Shown here: one piece after another, positions 34,720-42,781 of the stretch
How the letters are laid out: every line of letters starts with the position of its first letter
Numbering within the stretch: position 1 is the stretch's first letter
Assembly (NCBI GenBank): GCA_002327725.1
Contig: DCXP01000035.1
Coordinates: 1 to 50,184, forward strand
Length of the DNA: 50,184 nucleotides
DNA from: Proteobacteria bacterium UBA2133
GTDB taxonomy: Bacteria; Pseudomonadota; Gammaproteobacteria; Arenicellales; UBA868
Direction of reading: 5' to 3'
Notes under the pieces: generated by a model
What the model was told of the DNA's origin: nothing
The model's input: the letters and a program-made list of their open reading frames with translations, nothing else
Databases searched by the model: none
Translations under genes and position numbers: made by a program

Positions 34720-35223
34720 TCATCCCGGGGCGCTTTGGGCAATTCTGGCGAGTTCCGACAGCGCCGTCGCCACAGACTGCCAGCGGACTTCGTCACGAGC
34801 ACCATGAAAATGAAAGCGCTCAGACACCGCATCCACCCCCGGTAGTTGCCAACCCATGTATACCGTACCGACGGGTTTTTCAGCGCTCCCGCCTCCCGGG
34901 CCGGCGATGCCCGTGAGTGAAACCGCGGCGCTGGCATCTGTGCGGTCGAGCACCCCGGTGACCATGGCCTTTGCCACCTCAGCGCTGACCGCACCGTGGC
35001 GCGAGATAAGCGACTCGGGTACGCCAGCAAGCGATACTTTGGACGCATTGCTGTAAGTGACGAGGCCACACTCGAACCAGTCTGAACTACCCGATATGGA
35101 TGTCACCGTCTTGGCAATCCAGCCCCCGGTACATGACTCAACAGCGGCAAGACGCCAGCCGCGGGCTATCAGGATCTCGCCCACCTTTGAGGCGATTTGC
35201 ACAAGTTCATCTGATTTGGTCAT
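34720..35223 (-). CDS. pncC: Nicotinamide-nucleotide amidase (CinA C-terminal domain protein)
   Basis: 167-residue stand-alone PncC/CinA-C protein. It deamidates nicotinamide mononucleotide to nicotinate mononucleotide, recycling the product of DNA ligase. Motifs are LAAVESCTGGWIAKTVTSI (active-site Ser/Thr region), GLVTYSNASKVSLAGVP, and SLTGIAGPGGGSAEKPVGTV. The ATG at 35223 gives a standard N-terminus. It lies upstream of recA on the same strand, as in many gammaproteobacteria, with a 137-base gap that should hold the recA promoter. Confidence 0.95.
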   Translation of the reverse strand: MTKSDELVQIASKVGEILIARGWRLAAVESCTGGWIAKTVTSISGSSDWFECGLVTYSNASKVSLAGVPESLISRHGAVSAEVAKAMVTGVLDRTDASAAVSLTGIAGPGGGSAEKPVGTVYMGWQLPGVDAVSERFHFHGARDEVRWQSVATALSELARIAQSAPG

Positions 35224-35372
35224 ATGAAAATAGTAGTCTCAACGGCGCCAGACCCTGGCAGCAGACATTATTATCACCCGGTGACTCACAGCGTGAGCCC
35301 GTAAGCCATAATTCCTTTCGTGAAAAGGCGAACTATTTTTCTATGATAATGGCCTTTGGGAGTCACCGGAAC

Positions 35373-36191
35373 ATGAAAACACTGCCGACCCTGATCCCAT
35401 CCCTCAAAGCGCGCCAGCGCTGTCTTTCCGTTCTCGCCGCCGTCGCCTTGTTCTCTACCTTCCCGAGCCACGGCAGCGACCGTGACCGGGAAGACCGCCT
35501 GGTCGAGGAGATGGAGGCAAACCTCTTTGACGGCAAAGTGATCTCACTGATGCCCGATGGTGACGCGTTCGCGGCCGTCGAGATGGAATCGCAGGCTGAT
35601 ATCACCCGGGGCGCTGTCATCCTGCTGCATGGCCGGGGATTTCATGCCGACTGGCCCGAGAATATCGGACCTCTGCGCGTGGCGCTGTCAGAAGCTGGGT
35701 GGCATACGCTGTCGCTGCAGATGCCGGTGCTGGAGAAGTCCGCCAAGTACTTTGACTATGTTCCGGTCCTGCCCGAAGCCCTGCCCCGAATTGATGCGGC
35801 ACTGGCGCACCTTGCGGCCGAAAACATCTCGCCGGTTGTGCTGCTGGCGCACAGCTGCGGGGCGCACATGGCCATGCTCTGGATGGAACAGCTTGCCGAT
35901 GAAGGTATCGATGCCTTTATCGGAATCGGCATGGGTGCAACCGACTACCAGCAGCCGATGCGTCACCCCTTTCCTTTTGCCTTACTCAAGGTGCCGGTGC
36001 TGGATCTTTATGGGGCGCTCGATTACCCGGCGGTACACCGGATGGCGCCCGAGCGCCTGCAACTGATCAATGAGGGCGGCAACCCGTTATCGAAACAGGT
36101 GGTCAGCGCCGGTGTTGACCACTACTTTACCGACAACAGCGATCAACTGATTGAGGAAGTCAACGGCTGGCTGGATTCTTTCGGCTGGTAA
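35373..36191 (+). CDS. Secreted alpha/beta-hydrolase-like protein (DUF3530-like)
   Basis: 272-residue protein with a signal peptide: Lys/Arg-rich start, core CLSVLAAVALFSTFPSHG, mature part from about residue 30. The rest resembles an alpha/beta hydrolase: GAVILLHGRGFHADWPE (oxyanion strand), then VVLLAHSCGAHMAMLWM as the nucleophile-elbow region, and VDHYFTDNSDQL near the C-terminus, which could supply the catalytic His. The elbow reads HSCGA, compatible with Ser as nucleophile. The chosen ATG at 35373 has GGGAG upstream, and an ATG at 35343 is an alternative. Periplasmic location is likely and the substrate is unknown. It is divergent from pncC. Confidence 0.8.
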   Translation: MKTLPTLIPSLKARQRCLSVLAAVALFSTFPSHGSDRDREDRLVEEMEANLFDGKVISLMPDGDAFAAVEMESQADITRGAVILLHGRGFHADWPENIGPLRVALSEAGWHTLSLQMPVLEKSAKYFDYVPVLPEALPRIDAALAHLAAENISPVVLLAHSCGAHMAMLWMEQLADEGIDAFIGIGMGATDYQQPMRHPFPFALLKVPVLDLYGALDYPAVHRMAPERLQLINEGGNPLSKQVVSAGVDHYFTDNSDQLIEEVNGWLDSFGW

Positions 36192-36220
36192 GCCTATTTC
36201 CCCGTCAGGCGCATTTTTGC

Positions 36221-36553
36221 TCATCCGGCGCGGGCACTTGGCCCGTAGGCAAGATACATCAGATCATTCTCGGCAAAGCGCTCGTCGCGAAGCGCGCTGA
36301 CATCAATGGGCGGTTCGCGTTCGAGCACCATGGCTGCAACGGCCTCGCCAATCCCGGGCGACAGCTTGAGCCCGTGCCCTGAACAACCCATCGCCAGGTA
36401 CAGCCCCGCAACGCCGCGGGCCCAACCGTCGATCGGTTGAAAATCGGGCGTGACACCATAGACTCCGCTGACATCGGAGTGCACCTGAAACTCCCTGAGT
36501 TGGGGGATACGGTCCTTGAACACCCGTATTACTGTGATCACACCCGTACACAA
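36221..36553 (-). pseudogene. C-terminal fragment of an FAD-dependent amino-acid oxidoreductase (DAO family)
   Basis: An open stretch of about 110 codons contains GVYGVTPDFQPIDGWARGVAGL then YLAMGCSGHGLKLSPGIGEA. This is the typical C-terminal FAD-binding region of glycine/sarcosine oxidase-type DAO proteins (family pattern Y-D-V-T-P-D-x-x-P, G-x-S-G-H-G). The N-terminal Rossmann fold and about 300 residues are missing. The frame is closed by a stop near 36582, and recognisable homology begins around 36540. There is no plausible start, so this is a 5'-truncated relic. It marks the left edge of the AT-richer accessory block. Confidence 0.8.
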
Positions 36554-36582
36554 TTTTCCTGTTGTTTTCGATTGAGTACAAT

Positions 36583-36788
36583 CGATTCATACTGCATTCA
36601 TCGTGACACACCTGCTGTGAAGCGCGGCCTGCCCATGCGGATGAAATCGGTCACTGATCAACGGACACGTGTCATCACCCAGGCTTGCATTGCTTCGCCT
36701 TTGATTGAGAAAACCGTACGATGGCGGCACCAATAACCCGGGCATCTTCTTTGATGTTTCAGTGCAATGCTCGGGGAGAGCACAAGAC
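36583..36788. other. Intergenic junction between two gene relics, no gene recognised
   Basis: About 200 bases between the oxidoreductase relic and the prenyltransferase relic. Only short unconvincing reading frames occur, such as a 23-codon frame from 36721. No terminator, tRNA or insertion-sequence ends were seen. Together with the flanking relics it looks like a recombination or decay scar. Confidence 0.5.
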
Positions 36789-37005
36789 ATGACCAGCAAC
36801 TCCTCCATATCCTTTGCGCAGCGCTGGTGGGCCTACCAGCAGGAGCGGGTTCCCGCTGATTGCGCACGGGCCATTGATCGCTGCGTTCAGTTTCTGCGCT
36901 GTCAGTTACTCGGCTCACTTGAGGACGGGTATCGTGATGGTTCCTTCATGGCCAGCGCTTCTGGTCACGTTCTTTTTTGTAGGCTTTCTACACTCTAAAC
37001 TGTAA
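36789..37005 (+). pseudogene. Frameshifted N-terminal relic of a UbiA-family prenyltransferase
   Basis: From the ATG at 36789 the first frame reads SFAQRWWAYQQER. After about 36847 the match continues in the +1 frame as FPLIAHGPLIAAFSFCAVSY, then PSWPALLVTFFFVGFLHSKL and a stop. Joined, this resembles the first two helices of bacterial UbiA-like prenyltransferases (W-x-Y-Q-x-E-R-F-P-L-x-x-H-G). One extra G in a GGG run accounts for the shift. The Asp-rich motif that should follow is absent. A full-length member of the same superfamily lies at 48416, so this may be a decayed relative. Confidence 0.7.
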
Positions 37006-37157
37006 TGTTCAAGATTCAGTTCGCTAAGGCAAAGATACTTATGAAGATCAGTGAAAAAGCCAACAGATGGCGATCAGAGGCTGTTTTGGGCGGCGACCCC
37101 AAATCAAATTCTTGAAAAAGGAATACTCAAGTGCACAGGTTTAGGAGGCGGTGGGCC

Positions 37158-39482
37158 ATGCTGGTCATCAAGCATAGAACCCTGGTTCTGGCACTGTCGC
37201 TTATCTTGTTGGGGCTGGCGGGATGGTCGATTGCGACTAAACCGATCTATTTTGACAATTCCAATGAGATGTATTTTCTCATGAATGACCCCAATCTGCT
37301 TGCGGCCAACAAACTGACAGATCTGTTCGGCGATTCGGAGTACTTATCGATCGGGATATCCGCGCGTCCGACCGATCAGGATGTATTCGAGCCGCAAACC
37401 ATCGAGATGATTGATGACTTAACTCAATTCCTGGAAGACCACCCGATCGTGACACAAGTACGGAGTTTGTCCAAATATCAATATACCCACAATGATGGAG
37501 GCCTATTAGCCACAGATTATCTGTTCGATGACACAAATGCCCTGCCTGAAAATCCCAGTTTACTGCAGGATGCACGCAATATTATGGGTCTTGAGAAACT
37601 GGCCCTGGACACCTTGATAAGCCGGGATTTTCAAAATACCCGGATCATGGCAAGAACCGAGTATCGAAAAGCCGCAAATGATCATAAGGTTCAGGTAGTC
37701 ACCGACGTTATCCATTTTATTGAGGCCGGGGGGTACAAAAATAAGGGCTATCAAATCCATTTATCAGGCGTACCGGTCATCAGTGAGCGCTTTGAAACCT
37801 TAACTAAGTCGGACAGTGGGTGGATCAACCCGACGATAGTTATCGTGATGACCCTGATCCTGTTTCTGACCTTTCGATCCATTACCGGAACCCTGCTCCC
37901 CTGGGTTCTAATTGGTATTACGATATCGGGAGTGACTGCCATTCAAGCCCAGTTGGGGTGGCCATACACTGCGGTGAACACCGCCCTAGTGCCGACATTG
38001 ATCATTATCGGCATTGGCGCTGCTGTACATGTTCTGGTTGAGTTCTACCATTTTCGCAATCAGGGGCAAGACCCCAGACAGGCCGCCACCGAGACCATAA
38101 CCAATTTGCTGCAGCCGGTTTTCTTTACCTCGCTAACCACCTCACTGGGTTTTTCTGCATTGGCCGTCACCGATCTATTACCCGTAAAACAATATGCGTA
38201 CCTAGCCGCCTTAGGCCCAATGATCATATTTATTGTTGCCATGACCACTTTGCCGGCAATCCTGAGTTTTATTCCCTGGTTGACCAAAAAAACAACAAAT
38301 GCCTTTGCAGGCGATTGGGTCAGTCGCATCACATCCTCGATTCCAGACTTCAGTTTTAAACACCGCAGAGTAATTACAGCGTTTGGTTTCGCTGCACTGG
38401 TTTTCAGTATTGTGATGATGCCGCGGATCACAGTGGATTCTAACTTTATCAATTACTTCAAAGAAAAAAGCTGGGTCACTCAAGACTTACGTTATTTTGA
38501 CCAGCACTTCAATGGTATAGCCGGCCTGGAGATCATCGTAGATTCCGGGACCACCGGAGGCATTAAGGAGCCAAGGTTTCTTCATCGAGCGAATACGCTG
38601 CAAAATTATCTGAAAACTCTGGAACAGACTGGTGAGGTCGTTTCTTTGCTGGATTTTCTCAAACAAATCCGCCAAGCCGTCTCAAACGATGACCCAAAGC
38701 ATTTCACACTTCCAGATTCCGTTGAGATGACTGCACAATTGTTGTTGTTGTATGAAAACTCCGGCCCAGATGAGGATTTGTCTGATCTGAAAGACTTTGA
38801 TGAACGGTATATCCGGATCACAATTCCAACTATCAATATGGACGCTAGCAAGATGACTGATTTGCTGGCGACCATTAACGACACGATAGATAAGGATTTT
38901 CCCGATCTGGCTGTCGAGATTACGGGGCCCATCGTGATGCTGAATTCCCAGGATCGATACATCAATGAGGGGTTATTTCGCTCCTTCACCATCGCTCTGG
39001 GAGTCATCGGCCTGAGCTTCTTTTTCCTGTTCCGATCAGTGAAATACGGATTTATCGCACTCGTCCCAAGCGTTGTACCAATTCTTATTACCGGTGGCAT
39101 AGTGTCACTGCTTGGCATATCACTGGATCTGGGCACGATGGTAGTCGGCGCCATGACTATGGGTATCGCCGTAGATGACGCCATCCACGTAGTCAGTCGT
39201 TACTTGCTTGGTCGCTCGCAGCAACTGTCGGTTAGAGATTCTATATACCGTGCCATGACCGAATCCGGTCGAGCGGTCGTCTTTACTTCTGTAGTATTGG
39301 TAATCGGATTTAGCGTCATGCTGCTCGGCTCCTTTATTCCCTATATTCAAACTGGGCTGTTTTCCGCAACCATCATGGCATTGGCCCTGCTTGGTGATCT
39401 CATCGTGCTCCCGGCTCTTTTGTATTTAGTGGATGGACGAAACGAAGCAGCGAGGAACCGTTCTTCGCTGCAGCCAAGTTAA
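37158..39482 (+). CDS. RND-superfamily/MMPL-type transporter
   Basis: Large inner-membrane transporter of about 774 residues, of the RND/MMPL type (HAE3-like, as in HpnN and predicted lipid exporters). Helix 1 is at about 8-25. A large periplasmic domain follows (about 30-215), then a bundle of helices, a second periplasmic domain (about 415-600) and a second bundle with ISLDLGTMVVGAMTMGIAVDDAIHVV, the usual place of charged residues in the proton relay. The start at 37158 has a perfect AGGAGG nine bases upstream, whereas the GTG at 37131 lies before that site. The gene is followed closely by a LolA-like and a barrel gene. Lipid or other hydrophobic cargo is inferred from family and context. 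Confidence 0.87.
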   Translation: MLVIKHRTLVLALSLILLGLAGWSIATKPIYFDNSNEMYFLMNDPNLLAANKLTDLFGDSEYLSIGISARPTDQDVFEPQTIEMIDDLTQFLEDHPIVTQVRSLSKYQYTHNDGGLLATDYLFDDTNALPENPSLLQDARNIMGLEKLALDTLISRDFQNTRIMARTEYRKAANDHKVQVVTDVIHFIEAGGYKNKGYQIHLSGVPVISERFETLTKSDSGWINPTIVIVMTLILFLTFRSITGTLLPWVLIGITISGVTAIQAQLGWPYTAVNTALVPTLIIIGIGAAVHVLVEFYHFRNQGQDPRQAATETITNLLQPVFFTSLTTSLGFSALAVTDLLPVKQYAYLAALGPMIIFIVAMTTLPAILSFIPWLTKKTTNAFAGDWVSRITSSIPDFSFKHRRVITAFGFAALVFSIVMMPRITVDSNFINYFKEKSWVTQDLRYFDQHFNGIAGLEIIVDSGTTGGIKEPRFLHRANTLQNYLKTLEQTGEVVSLLDFLKQIRQAVSNDDPKHFTLPDSVEMTAQLLLLYENSGPDEDLSDLKDFDERYIRITIPTINMDASKMTDLLATINDTIDKDFPDLAVEITGPIVMLNSQDRYINEGLFRSFTIALGVIGLSFFFLFRSVKYGFIALVPSVVPILITGGIVSLLGISLDLGTMVVGAMTMGIAVDDAIHVVSRYLLGRSQQLSVRDSIYRAMTESGRAVVFTSVVLVIGFSVMLLGSFIPYIQTGLFSATIMALALLGDLIVLPALLYLVDGRNEAARNRSSLQPS

Positions 39483-39510
39483 TCATTTCAAATCCCGGGA
39501 AACCACCCAA

Positions 39511-40323
39511 ATGCCGCATTTATCAGTTTTGACAGGAGTCTTCGGCTTCTTCACTTTATTAATCGCACCGGTTATCGCCACGGCCGAAAGTTTTACCGCA
39601 TATGAAATCATGCAGCGCGTTGATGCTCGAGATACCGGTAAAACGGCTGTTAGCCATAACACGCTGATCCTGATCGATAAGCGGGACAGGCAAAGAATCA
39701 GAACTCTGAAATTCTTCTCAAAAGACTACGGCGAGGTCGAAAAACGGATCTCTTTCTTTCTTGAACCTGCCGATGTGCGGGACACGGCGTATCTTTCGCA
39801 TGAATGGGAGGACGAATCCCGTGAAATTGACTCCTGGCTGTACCTGCCTGCCCTGCAGAAAGTAAACCGCATCGCTGCAGCTGACCGTTCTAGCGCCTTC
39901 ATGGGCAGCGACTTCACCTACTCGGACATCGATGGCTTTAAGATCGATGATTTTGAATACACCCTGGTTAATGATAGCGACCCAGTTGATGGTGTTGACT
40001 GCTGGGTATTGGAGTCAATACCCAAAACTGAAGCAGTTGTCCGAAAAACCGGCTACACGCACTCAAGATTCTGGGTTCGCAAAGACAACTTCATGCAGGT
40101 CAAATCAATCATCAATGTCAAGAAGGGCAAACGGATCAAATTCTTCATGGCGCGGGATATTGAGCTGGTTGACGGTATCTGGATAGCCAGAAAACTTCAA
40201 ATGGTGACTACTCGCAACAACAAGCGGCAGCATTCAAGCCTGTTCATAATCAACGATGTTACGTTTAACCAAGAATTAGAGGATTCAATATTCGAGGTCC
40301 AGTCCATGCAGCGGGGCAGCTGA
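39511..40323 (+). CDS. LolA-like periplasmic lipoprotein-sorting-type protein
   Basis: 270 residues from the ATG at 39511. It has a signal peptide with core VLTGVFGFFTLLIAPVIATA and a mature part from about residue 25. The body matches the outer-membrane lipoprotein-sorting protein family (LolA/LolB-like half barrel) that accompanies RND/MMPL transporters: YEIMQRVDARDTGK, KFFSKDYGEVEKRISFFLEP, SWLYLPALQKVNRIAAADRS, then MGSDFTYSDI. Such folds carry lipids or lipoproteins in a hydrophobic cavity. It starts 28 bases after the transporter gene and its stop is one base from the next start, so the three form one operon. A role as a shuttle between inner and outer membrane is inferred. Confidence 0.83.
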   Translation: MPHLSVLTGVFGFFTLLIAPVIATAESFTAYEIMQRVDARDTGKTAVSHNTLILIDKRDRQRIRTLKFFSKDYGEVEKRISFFLEPADVRDTAYLSHEWEDESREIDSWLYLPALQKVNRIAAADRSSAFMGSDFTYSDIDGFKIDDFEYTLVNDSDPVDGVDCWVLESIPKTEAVVRKTGYTHSRFWVRKDNFMQVKSIINVKKGKRIKFFMARDIELVDGIWIARKLQMVTTRNNKRQHSSLFIINDVTFNQELEDSIFEVQSMQRGS

Positions 40324-40324
40324 C

Positions 40325-41668
40325 TTGCGCACAGTACTGTATAGGTCTGCATGGCGAGCAGCACTTCTGCTACTGCTGCACTCAACTGCAGCTCTGGCTG
40401 ATGATTTTTTTGCTGACATTCCAACAGAAGGCAAAAGCAGTGCAGTCACCGAGCGACCGCGTCTTTCCGTTACCGGGGAACTATCTCAGGACTTGGCCTA
40501 TGGCCTGGCGGCACCTTTGCCACCCGCATCTCACCGTGATCAGGCTGGTGTCGACAGCCTGAGCCAGCGGCTTCGACTACAACTGACGGCCAAGCCTAAC
40601 GACTGGCTTTCAGCACGATTGAGTGGAACCACATCTTTTGAATGGGCCAGTTGGGATAACGGGGAACTTGACTTTTCAAACACCGACACAGATCTGGAGT
40701 TGAAGGATGCCTACGCAGATGCCGCCTTGGGAAATAAGGTCTGGCTGCGCGCGGGTAATCAGATTATTGCATGGGGCGAAGCCAAGGGACTGGCAATAAC
40801 CGATGTGATTAACCCGCGGGATTCTACGAAGCCTGGCCAAGCCGAGTTGGAAGATATCCGGGTACAGGTACCGGCGCTCTATGCTTCTTTTCCGACTGAG
40901 GATTTCTTTACCGAACTTGCCTTTACCTGGGATGCAGGGGGCATTAAAACTGCAGCCAGGGGCGAGGCTTTTGACCCCTTCATTACTGTGCCAAGAACTA
41001 GTGCACAATTTGTTGATGTACCCCCGGAGAAGCACTGGGAATTGATCGGGCGGGTAAGCGTCAATTTCAATGGCGGCGATCTATCGATTGTCGCAGGCGA
41101 CCTAAATTGGGATGAAATCAGTGCCGTTAAACTGATACCGGATTCTCCATCACGGATCGAACTTGGGCAGGCAAGAGGCCAGGTATTAGGATTTTCCGGC
41201 AACCGAGCGCAGGGGAATTGGTTGCTCAGATTTGATGTGGCTCAGCAGTGGAATAAACCTTTGCGCAGTGCTGATGTCACCCAAATACCCTGGGATACTC
41301 GCGATCAAACACTTTATGCAATCGCAGCCGAGTATTCGGGGATCAGTGATTGGCTCATCTCTTTGGAACTCGATGCGATTCAGACTCACCAACACACACC
41401 TGAGTTAGCAGTCGAACATTGGCAGTTAGGCTATTTTGCCAGAGCGCGCTGGGCGGCGTTAAATGAGCGCCTCCGAACACAGTTCGTGGTCAATGGCCTA
41501 CCTGGGGATGATGGCAGGATCACCCGCCTGTCTTTGCAGTACCAGTGGTCTGATGCGCTGCACCTGAATACCGATTTGGTGCTATATCATGCCCGTGAAC
41601 CTGAAGCCCTTCTCTATAATTACAGGAATCAGGATCTGATAAGACTGAGTGTTTCTTACTTTTTTTGA
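40325..41668 (+). CDS. Outer-membrane beta-barrel protein (DUF1302-like)
   Basis: 447 residues starting at TTG (40325), one base after the preceding stop. A signal peptide is seen: YRSAWRAALLLLLHSTAALA. The mature chain alternates polar and hydrophobic residues in repeated strands (LSVTGELSQDLAYGL, LRLQLTAKPNDWLSARLSG, WLISLELDAIQT, LRTQFVVNGLP) and ends in VSYFF, the C-terminal aromatic signal of barrel proteins recognised by BamA. AGNQIIAWGEAKGLAITDVINPRD resembles the DUF1302 family, which co-occurs with RND/MMPL genes. It probably provides the outer-membrane exit or docking point for the upstream transporter and LolA-like protein. Confidence 0.78.
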   Translation: MRTVLYRSAWRAALLLLLHSTAALADDFFADIPTEGKSSAVTERPRLSVTGELSQDLAYGLAAPLPPASHRDQAGVDSLSQRLRLQLTAKPNDWLSARLSGTTSFEWASWDNGELDFSNTDTDLELKDAYADAALGNKVWLRAGNQIIAWGEAKGLAITDVINPRDSTKPGQAELEDIRVQVPALYASFPTEDFFTELAFTWDAGGIKTAARGEAFDPFITVPRTSAQFVDVPPEKHWELIGRVSVNFNGGDLSIVAGDLNWDEISAVKLIPDSPSRIELGQARGQVLGFSGNRAQGNWLLRFDVAQQWNKPLRSADVTQIPWDTRDQTLYAIAAEYSGISDWLISLELDAIQTHQHTPELAVEHWQLGYFARARWAALNERLRTQFVVNGLPGDDGRITRLSLQYQWSDALHLNTDLVLYHAREPEALLYNYRNQDLIRLSVSYFF

Positions 41669-41758
41669 ACCCATTCCCTGCCTCAGGGGGTACTTACCGC
41701 AATTGGACTCTACCGCTTGGACGTTCCACTGGCGCTAGGTACATGAGAGCGCTTAAAA

Positions 41759-42781
41759 CTAGAGCGCCCTGGCAACAACGCTATAGGTTCTCGAAGGCGG
41801 TCCCGACCGGTCATAAGTTGTTTTGCCCTCTTTTGCCAAGGCGCCGATAACCGGCAAACCAGTCGCCGCTGCCGTTTCCCACAGCGGAGACGCAAGTTCA
41901 TACACGACCGGGGTAGCCCGCCACATCTCCAATAATGCTGCTGTATGAAAAATGATCCGGGTGTGATCCGTTGGTGCATTTTTATACGCAAATACAAATC
42001 CGCCAATCTTGCCACTATCATCGGCGAGAATATGAAATAAATCAGCTTCCATCAGTGGCTGAAGATGGATAAAAGCTGTCAGGAATTCGTCCTGGGAAAT
42101 CTGTGAAAATCCATAGTTCGAGGAAAATATTTCCATCGTTGGCCGGTACAGCCGTTGCAGTTCTTCCGATAATTGCCTGACATCCCCTTTTCGGATCGCC
42201 AATCCCGGCAGTGGTGATTGACTGGCGCTTTTTTTGAAGTACTCAGCGCTGCTCTTCACAAAATCGGGGGGCAGATCCCAACTGCTCCAGGTTGCCAGCA
42301 CCTCGTACCCCGCTTCTTCCAGGAGCTTTCCATAATATTCCGGATTTCGAGGTTCTCCAGGAAAAGGGCTGGTATCAAAACCGCTCATCTGCACACGGTA
42401 GCCTGAAAAAATATTGAGATTGACCGGGCCGTGAACGTGCGTTACCCCTTTTCCCTTCAGCCATTCCTCTGCAGCCCGCAACAGGGCCTCGGCGCTGGCT
42501 GTATCCTCTGCAAAGGCAAAGTACCCCACATGCCCAACCAACTGGCCGTCATGCTGGTGCAGGTTCTGATCCAGACTGGCAAAAACGCGGCCAGAAGATT
42601 TTCCCTCTTTCTCGCAGACAAAGCCGCAGCCTTCGGCGTGCTGGAAAAACGGATTGTCCGGGGAGAGTTGGGCCTGTTCAAGATCAAGAGGAATCGAATT
42701 TCGATCTAGCCCCAATACCTCGGGCACCTGATGAAATACGCCGAATTCCTCAGTACCTAAATTAAGCTGTTGGATTTGCAC
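41759..42781 (-). CDS. GNAT-like acyltransferase, copy 1
   Basis: About 340 residues from the GTG at 42781, which overlaps the end of the phosphotransferase-like gene by 20 bases, indicating coupling. The N-terminal half is a GNAT-type fold: VGHVGYFAFAEDTASAEALLRAAEEWL and the following GVTHVHGPVNLNIFSGYRVQ and NPEYYGKLLEEAGYEVLATW. The same series of landmarks occurs in the protein at 47227, so the two are paralogues. The C-terminal half (EIFSSNYGFSQISQDEF, GGFVFAYKNAP) looks like a second, degenerate GNAT unit. Acyl donor and acceptor are unknown. Its place in a lipid-gene block suggests lipid head-group or chain modification, but this is inference. Confidence 0.75.
   Translation of the reverse strand: MQIQQLNLGTEEFGVFHQVPEVLGLDRNSIPLDLEQAQLSPDNPFFQHAEGCGFVCEKEGKSSGRVFASLDQNLHQHDGQLVGHVGYFAFAEDTASAEALLRAAEEWLKGKGVTHVHGPVNLNIFSGYRVQMSGFDTSPFPGEPRNPEYYGKLLEEAGYEVLATWSSWDLPPDFVKSSAEYFKKSASQSPLPGLAIRKGDVRQLSEELQRLYRPTMEIFSSNYGFSQISQDEFLTAFIHLQPLMEADLFHILADDSGKIGGFVFAYKNAPTDHTRIIFHTAALLEMWRATPVVYELASPLWETAAATGLPVIGALAKEGKTTYDRSGPPSRTYSVVARAL

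Noticed and set aside
36705..36998. 97-codon frame across the prenyltransferase relic
   Set aside because: Only its middle (QRWWAYQQER) matches a family, and the match leaves this frame after 36847, so it is better described as a frameshifted relic.
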